Shown here piece after piece: positions 59,727 through 64,000 of a stretch of 64,000 nucleotides of DNA. Made by a program: the position numbers and the translations under genes. Numbering within the stretch: the first letter of the stretch is position 1; each line of letters begins with the position of its first letter. The notes below the pieces were generated by a model that was not told the DNA's origin, searched no databases, and saw only the letters and a list, made by a program, of their open reading frames with translations. Source of the stretch: Halorhabdus utahensis DSM 12940 (GTDB lineage Archaea; Halobacteriota; Halobacteria; Halobacteriales; Haloarculaceae). Location: NCBI RefSeq assembly GCF_000023945.1, contig NC_013158.1, forward strand, positions 62,001 to 126,000, read 5' to 3'.

Positions 59727-60914
59727 ATGAGCTACAAGATCGGTCTCGTGGGCAAACCCTCCGTCGGGAAGTCCACGTTTTTCAACGCGGCGACGATGAA
59801 CGATGTGCCGGAAGGGGCTTATCCGTTCACGACGATCGACCCGTCGGTCGGCGAGGCGTATGTGCGGGTCGATTGTGCGGCCCCGGAATTCGGCCACTCC
59901 TGTACCCCCAATCACGGCTACTGTGACGATGGTGTCCGTTTCGTTCCGACGAAGCTGGTCGACGTCGCGGGACTCGTTCCTGGTGCCCACGAGGGGAAAG
60001 GACTCGGCAATCAGTTCCTCACGGATCTCAACGAGGCGGACGTGCTGGTCCACGTCGTCGACTTCACCGGCGAGACGGACCTCGAGGGTGAACCGACGAC
60101 GGATCACGACCCACGCGAGGACATCGACTTCCTGGAGAACGAACTCGACATGTGGTATCTCGACGTCTTCGAGAAGGGGATCGAGCGCCACCAGACGGGG
60201 TATAATGGCGCAGATGGAGACATCGAGGCCGACCTCGCCGAACAGCTCTCGGCGTTCGGGATCGGTGAAGACGAGATCAAGCAGGTCATTCTCGCCGAAG
60301 AGTTAGAACTCGATCCCAACACGTGGGACGAGACGGATCGGGAAGCCCTCGCCCGCGAGATCCGGATGCGGACCAAGCCGATCGTCATCGCGGCCAACAA
60401 GATGGACACCGAAGCGGCACAGGACAACTGGGACGCGGTGACGAGCGATCCCGAATACGAGCACCTGACGTTCGTCCCCGTCTCAGCCCACGCCGAGAAG
60501 GCGCTGAAGAACGGCGACGAACAGGGTGTGCTGGACTATCGCCCGGGTGACGCGGACTTCGAAGTGACGGCTGACCTTCCCGAAGAGAAAGCCGCGGGCC
60601 TCGAAGAGATCCGCGAGTTCGTCGGGGCCTACGGCGGGACAGGCGTCCAGGACGTCATCGAAACGGCGCTGTTCGAAGTCCTCGATGCGATCGCCGTCTT
60701 CCCTGGCGCGCGCAAGCCACAGGACGACGGCACGTTCCTGCAGGACTGTTTCGTCCTCCCCGACGGCTCGACGGCCGAGGACTTCGCGTACTTCCTGCAT
60801 ACCGACATCGGCGAGGGCTTTCTTCACGCTCACGACGTCCGTTCGGAGCGTCAGGTCGGCGCGGAGACGGAACTCGATCACCGTGACGTCGTCGAGATCA
60901 CGACGACAAACTGA
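59727..60914 (+). CDS. ychF: YchF/OLA1-family NTPase
   Basis: 395 residues. G1 GLVGKPSVGKSTFFNAAT, G3 VDVAGLVPGAHEGKGLGNQF and G4-like AANKMDTEAAQ define the Obg-related fold; the long helical insertion (about 120-210) is typical. The C-terminal TGS domain has DDGTFLQDCFVLPDGSTAED and HDVRSERQVGAETELDHRDV. Archaeal members bind ribosomes and hydrolyse ATP or GTP. The gene marks the return to conserved chromosome. Confidence 0.93.
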   Translation: MSYKIGLVGKPSVGKSTFFNAATMNDVPEGAYPFTTIDPSVGEAYVRVDCAAPEFGHSCTPNHGYCDDGVRFVPTKLVDVAGLVPGAHEGKGLGNQFLTDLNEADVLVHVVDFTGETDLEGEPTTDHDPREDIDFLENELDMWYLDVFEKGIERHQTGYNGADGDIEADLAEQLSAFGIGEDEIKQVILAEELELDPNTWDETDREALAREIRMRTKPIVIAANKMDTEAAQDNWDAVTSDPEYEHLTFVPVSAHAEKALKNGDEQGVLDYRPGDADFEVTADLPEEKAAGLEEIREFVGAYGGTGVQDVIETALFEVLDAIAVFPGARKPQDDGTFLQDCFVLPDGSTAEDFAYFLHTDIGEGFLHAHDVRSERQVGAETELDHRDVVEITTTN

Positions 60915-60950
60915 GGCGACGTGCCGACGGCCGGAAGACGGCTATATTCG

Positions 60951-62063
60951 CTACAGAATGCCCATCGCTTCCAGCCGCTCCGGAAGATACGTATCAGTCA
61001 CGAAGTCCAGGCCGTAGGAGGCCAGGGCCTGCTGTTCGGACTTCTTGTCGATGTCGAGCTGGAGTTCGATCTGTTCCTCCCAGTAATCGGTCTGGAAGCG
61101 GGGATCCTCGAGTTCGGACTCAAGGGCGTTGATGTCCGAATCCGCGAGCGGGTCGGTCGGGAGATCGTACTCGACGATGTCCTCGGGCTGGACGCCGATG
61201 AACTGGGCTTCCGGCGTCGCGAGGTACTTCGAGAGGTGGGCGGACTTGATCGACCCGTAGGCGACCGACCCATAGATCCGGTAGGACCACGGGTCGCCGT
61301 CAGTGAACACCGTCACCGGCAGATCGAGTTCGTCGTGGAGTCGCTTGGTCAGCCGCCGGGTCGCCCGGGCGGGCTGGCCGCCCAGGTGGACGACGAGGGC
61401 GTTGTACTCGTCGTCGAAGCCGTTTTCGACGAGTCGATCGCGCATGCCGCCGGTCTCGACACAGAGGACGAAGTCCGCGTCGTTGTCAAGGAACTCGATG
61501 GTGTCGGGATCGTTCGGGATCTGATAGCCGCCCTGGCCCACGTCGTCCTGGCAGTGGATCTCCCGATCGCCGCGGTTGGTTTGCTCCCGAAGTCGCAACG
61601 GCCCCATCACCTTGGCACCCGATTCCTCGGGACGCATGTGGAACTCCTCGCGGCGCACGTCCGAGACGATTTCCAAGTCCTCGATGATCTGATTTGACTC
61701 GTCCTGGCTGTTGAACTGCGCTTCGTCGAGGTCCCAGGACTCGCTGAGGTAGTACAACTCACGCAGCGTCGAGGACCGATCTTCTTCGAGTTGGTTTGCG
61801 AGGAAGTCGATCGAATAGATGACTTTCAGGAGTTTCTGTGCCCCTCTGACGCTGTTAGAGGATCGCGTACTCTTCCGATCACCGTAGACCCAGACCTTCT
61901 GTTCGGGATCGTACTCGATGTTGGTCTTCGTCCGCGTGGGGACGTCCATGTGGGGGACGTCGCCGCGCTCGAACTGGTCGTAGAACTGTGCCGCCAGCTC
62001 GATCAACCGCTCGCGGGCGTCCCCGTCGCTTGCGTCTTCCGTGTTGCCTGTGTCCGTGCTCAT
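60951..62063 (-). CDS. top6A: DNA topoisomerase VI subunit A
   Basis: 370 residues. The CAP-like domain holds [20 protein letters not shown] with the DNA-cleaving tyrosine, and the Toprim domain has [20 protein letters not shown] and the metal residues in [20 protein letters not shown]. The C-terminal [20 protein letters not shown] is conserved. With Top6B it relaxes and decatenates DNA by double-strand breaks. It overlaps top6B by four bases. Convergent with ychF, separated by about 36 bp. Confidence 0.96.
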   Translation of the reverse strand: MSTDTGNTEDASDGDARERLIELAAQFYDQFERGDVPHMDVPTRTKTNIEYDPEQKVWVYGDRKSTRSSNSVRGAQKLLKVIYSIDFLANQLEEDRSSTLRELYYLSESWDLDEAQFNSQDESNQIIEDLEIVSDVRREEFHMRPEESGAKVMGPLRLREQTNRGDREIHCQDDVGQGGYQIPNDPDTIEFLDNDADFVLCVETGGMRDRLVENGFDDEYNALVVHLGGQPARATRRLTKRLHDELDLPVTVFTDGDPWSYRIYGSVAYGSIKSAHLSKYLATPEAQFIGVQPEDIVEYDLPTDPLADSDINALESELEDPRFQTDYWEEQIELQLDIDKKSEQQALASYGLDFVTDTYLPERLEAMGIL

Positions 62064-64000
62064 TGTTCACCGTCCACTGTGAGTTTCTCCTCGGCGATGC
62101 CCTCGACCGAAATGTCGAACTCGGCATCATCGCTTACCTCGTACGACAGTGCGGCCTCGTCGCCACTCGAAACGGTCGGCGACCACTTGATGAACCACTC
62201 GCCCTCCATCTCGACGACGCGCGCGTCGTCGCCGTCAGCCTCGACGTTCGCCGGCTCGGCGGTCACGATGTCCGTGATCTCGACGTCGGCGTTCGTGCTG
62301 TCGTTGTTCTCGACGACAAGACTGACTGTCCCGTCCTCACGCTCCCGCTCGAGAAGGACGTTGTTCATGATCCGGGCCAGCGAGTCGTCGATGTTCAACT
62401 CTGCGCGCCCGGTCACCGCAGTCAGCTTCGTCGCCATCTCCGGGAGGATCGTCCCGAGTTTGTCCTGCTTTTCGCGGCGCTGACGACGCGACCGCCGCTC
62501 GTTGAGGAACGACTTGAGTTCGCGGGCCGCCTCGCGGATCGCGAGTTCGATCTCGTCTTCGATCTCTGGAATGTTGGCGATGGCGTCCTTCGATTCGCTC
62601 GTGAACGGGACGTTCGTCGAGGCGACGTGGATCATCACCACGGCCGGCCCCTTCGGAATCCCGCTGCCGCCCGGTTGATCGAGACCGTAGTTGCGCCAGT
62701 TGATTGTCTTGACGACGTCCGTCGTCGCACACGCTCCCCGCTGGTAGACCAGCGGGACGCGGTTCGCGAACCGCATGACGTCGACCGGGCCACCCTCGTC
62801 GAGTTCGCCACCGTAGGCGATACCCGCCTCGACGATGAACGGATCCCCGCCGTGGACGGAGGCGTCCCGCGTCGAGGCCGCGTAGAAGTCGGCGTCGAAC
62901 TCCTTTCGCAGTCCTTCCTCGACGAGTCGCTCGGAAATCGGCGCGAGACAATCAGTGGGCGGCGAGATGATGTCCGTCTCGCGCATCGCTTCGAGGAGGT
63001 CGGCGGCCACATCACGGTTGTCAGCGATCTCCGTCACGTTCGGCACATCGTCGGGGACCGTCTCCATGATCGCCCAGATCTCCGTGGTGACGTTCTCACG
63101 GGCAGTCTCCCCGATCGTGGCGTCGTCGTATTCCTCGGTGTTTTCGGCGGCCCGCTCGACGTACTCGGCGAGCTGATCGCGAGTACATCGGTGGCGGTCG
63201 TCCTCGTCAACGAACTTCGCGGCGATCCGGTCGGCCAGCCCCTCGATCGTCGCGTCGTCTTTCCGTTTGCTGGTGGCCGCGTCGACCAGGCCATAGAGGT
63301 CCGAGGCCAGCGTCTCCCGGACGTCACCTTCGTCCGTGTTGCCGATGAGTTGGGCCCACGCGGCCGCGGTTGCCTTCTCCCGGACGGTGCTGCCGAACGT
63401 CGTGCCGAAGCCCTCGGCCGCAGCTTCGGCAGCCTCGTCGACGATCGCTCGGAGTTCGTGGTGAGCAACTCGCTCACGATCGTCGATCGCGTCGGCCACT
63501 TCGCGGGCGAAGGACTTCGTCGCGTCCTTGCCCTTGTTGGCGACGGCAGCCCTGACGGCCACCTCCACGTCACCCTCGTGGACCTGTGGCGGTCGCCAGG
63601 CCATCTCGCGACCGAAGTGTCGGTCCCGGAAGTTATCGAGGACTTTGTCGGACGTTTTCCCGCCTACGCGGGTGAACTCCCCCTGCAAGAAGCCGGACAC
63701 CGAATACGAATCGGTGGCTTCGAGCATCTTCAGCAGCGTCCCGAGTTCGACGCCGTGGGGATGGGGGCGGATCTCCTTGGTCTCGGCTGGCAAATCCGCG
63801 CCCTCGACGCGTTCGAACTTCGCCGGCTCGGCCATGTTCGGCTCGTGGAACTCGATGCGAGCGTGGGGGTTGACCACGGCCGTGTGCTTGATGTAGTCGT
63901 GGAGCTGCTGGCGCGCCCGGAGATTGGCCTCCAGTTCGACCTCGATTCGCGTCCCGTGGGGGCGATCCCAGGTCGTCGTCTCGTCGACATCGATCTCGGG
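62060..64000 (-). CDS. top6B: DNA topoisomerase VI subunit B (5' part beyond window)
   Basis: The frame runs to the window end without a start, giving about 646 visible residues. The N-terminal GHKL ATPase domain lies mostly outside; what is visible begins with the transducer-adjacent region [57 protein letters not shown] and [20 protein letters not shown] belong to the transducer domain. The last about 100 residues ([20 protein letters not shown]) form the C-terminal Ig-like domain. It drives DNA passage with Top6A. Confidence 0.95.
   Translation of the reverse strand, partial: PEIDVDETTTWDRPHGTRIEVELEANLRARQQLHDYIKHTAVVNPHARIEFHEPNMAEPAKFERVEGADLPAETKEIRPHPHGVELGTLLKMLEATDSYSVSGFLQGEFTRVGGKTSDKVLDNFRDRHFGREMAWRPPQVHEGDVEVAVRAAVANKGKDATKSFAREVADAIDDRERVAHHELRAIVDEAAEAAAEGFGTTFGSTVREKATAAAWAQLIGNTDEGDVRETLASDLYGLVDAATSKRKDDATIEGLADRIAAKFVDEDDRHRCTRDQLAEYVERAAENTEEYDDATIGETARENVTTEIWAIMETVPDDVPNVTEIADNRDVAADLLEAMRETDIISPPTDCLAPISERLVEEGLRKEFDADFYAASTRDASVHGGDPFIVEAGIAYGGELDEGGPVDVMRFANRVPLVYQRGACATTDVVKTINWRNYGLDQPGGSGIPKGPAVVMIHVASTNVPFTSESKDAIANIPEIEDEIELAIREAARELKSFLNERRSRRQRREKQDKLGTILPEMATKLTAVTGRAELNIDDSLARIMNNVLLEREREDGTVSLVVENNDSTNADVEITDIVTAEPANVEADGDDARVVEMEGEWFIKWSPTVSSGDEAALSYEVSDDAEFDISVEGIAEEKLTVDGEQ

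Noticed and set aside
1-64000. CRISPR array
   Set aside because: No set of regularly spaced repeats of 25-40 bp was seen; the dispersed palindrome is far too irregular in spacing.

Overview
This window comes from a halophilic archaeon (class Halobacteria). Base composition is high in G+C and the proteins are strongly acidic. The genes include TFB, Top6A/B, an archaeal RNase P protein (Rpp21/Rpr2 type), Agl23, an archaeal-type SRP RNA, GatC/GatA without GatB alongside, and Tat lipoproteins of haloarchaeal type. The genus cannot be fixed from this stretch alone.

Core segment, 1-31,225. This is ordinary chromosomal housekeeping with short gaps and many overlapping stop/start pairs. It holds a pyridine-nucleotide oxidoreductase, an Agl23-type membrane glycosyltransferase, carB, type II methionine aminopeptidase, a HIT hydrolase, a CDF metal transporter, a phosphoglucomutase/phosphomannomutase, a DtxR/MntR-type regulator, a two-gene methionine synthase unit, a NUDIX hydrolase, a TFB, gatCA, two tandem Tat lipoproteins, a GT4 glycosyltransferase, RNase P protein 4, a YhbY protein coupled to an MscS channel, an SGNH esterase, the SRP RNA and tRNA-Arg(TCG). 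A TnpB insertion element with its own small RHH gene and two covarying cloverleaf-like DNA/RNA structures sits directly behind map (12,475-14,193).

Integrative element, 31,227-45,299. A 42-bp direct repeat of the tRNA-Arg 3' half (31,185-31,226 and 45,258-45,299) bounds about 14 kb. The tyrosine integrase lies next to the right-hand repeat. The cargo is a complete type I restriction-modification operon (hsdM-hsdS-hsdR plus a fourth, overlapping YgjP-type metallopeptidase gene), a prim-pol replication protein, small DNA-binding and zinc-ribbon proteins and several unknown genes. At least 13 copies of an 18-bp interrupted palindrome (consensus CGTCTGA-ACCC-TCAGACG) are scattered through the element in both coding and non-coding DNA. 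This is the most unusual signal in the window.

Accretion zone, 45,300-59,340. This holds mostly membrane and transport genes (an MFS protein, a bactofilin-like membrane protein, DUF2071, DUF998, a YdjM-type hydrolase, an ABC exporter, SdpI). It also holds a second tnpB whose C-terminus is broken by a precise 52-bp double-hairpin insertion. Two further fragments of the tRNA-Arg 3' end (57,671 and 59,233) lie in about 145-bp direct repeats that flank a two-gene cassette of an HTH protein and an unknown protein. The last tRNA fragment shares its downstream flank, and a neighbouring membrane-protein paralogue, with the right att site of the integrative element. The whole 31-59 kb stretch therefore looks like a repeatedly used tRNA-Arg integration site.

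Core segment, 59,343-64,000. A small membrane protein, the YchF/OLA1-type NTPase and the top6B-top6A operon (top6B runs off the window end) mark the return to conserved chromosome.
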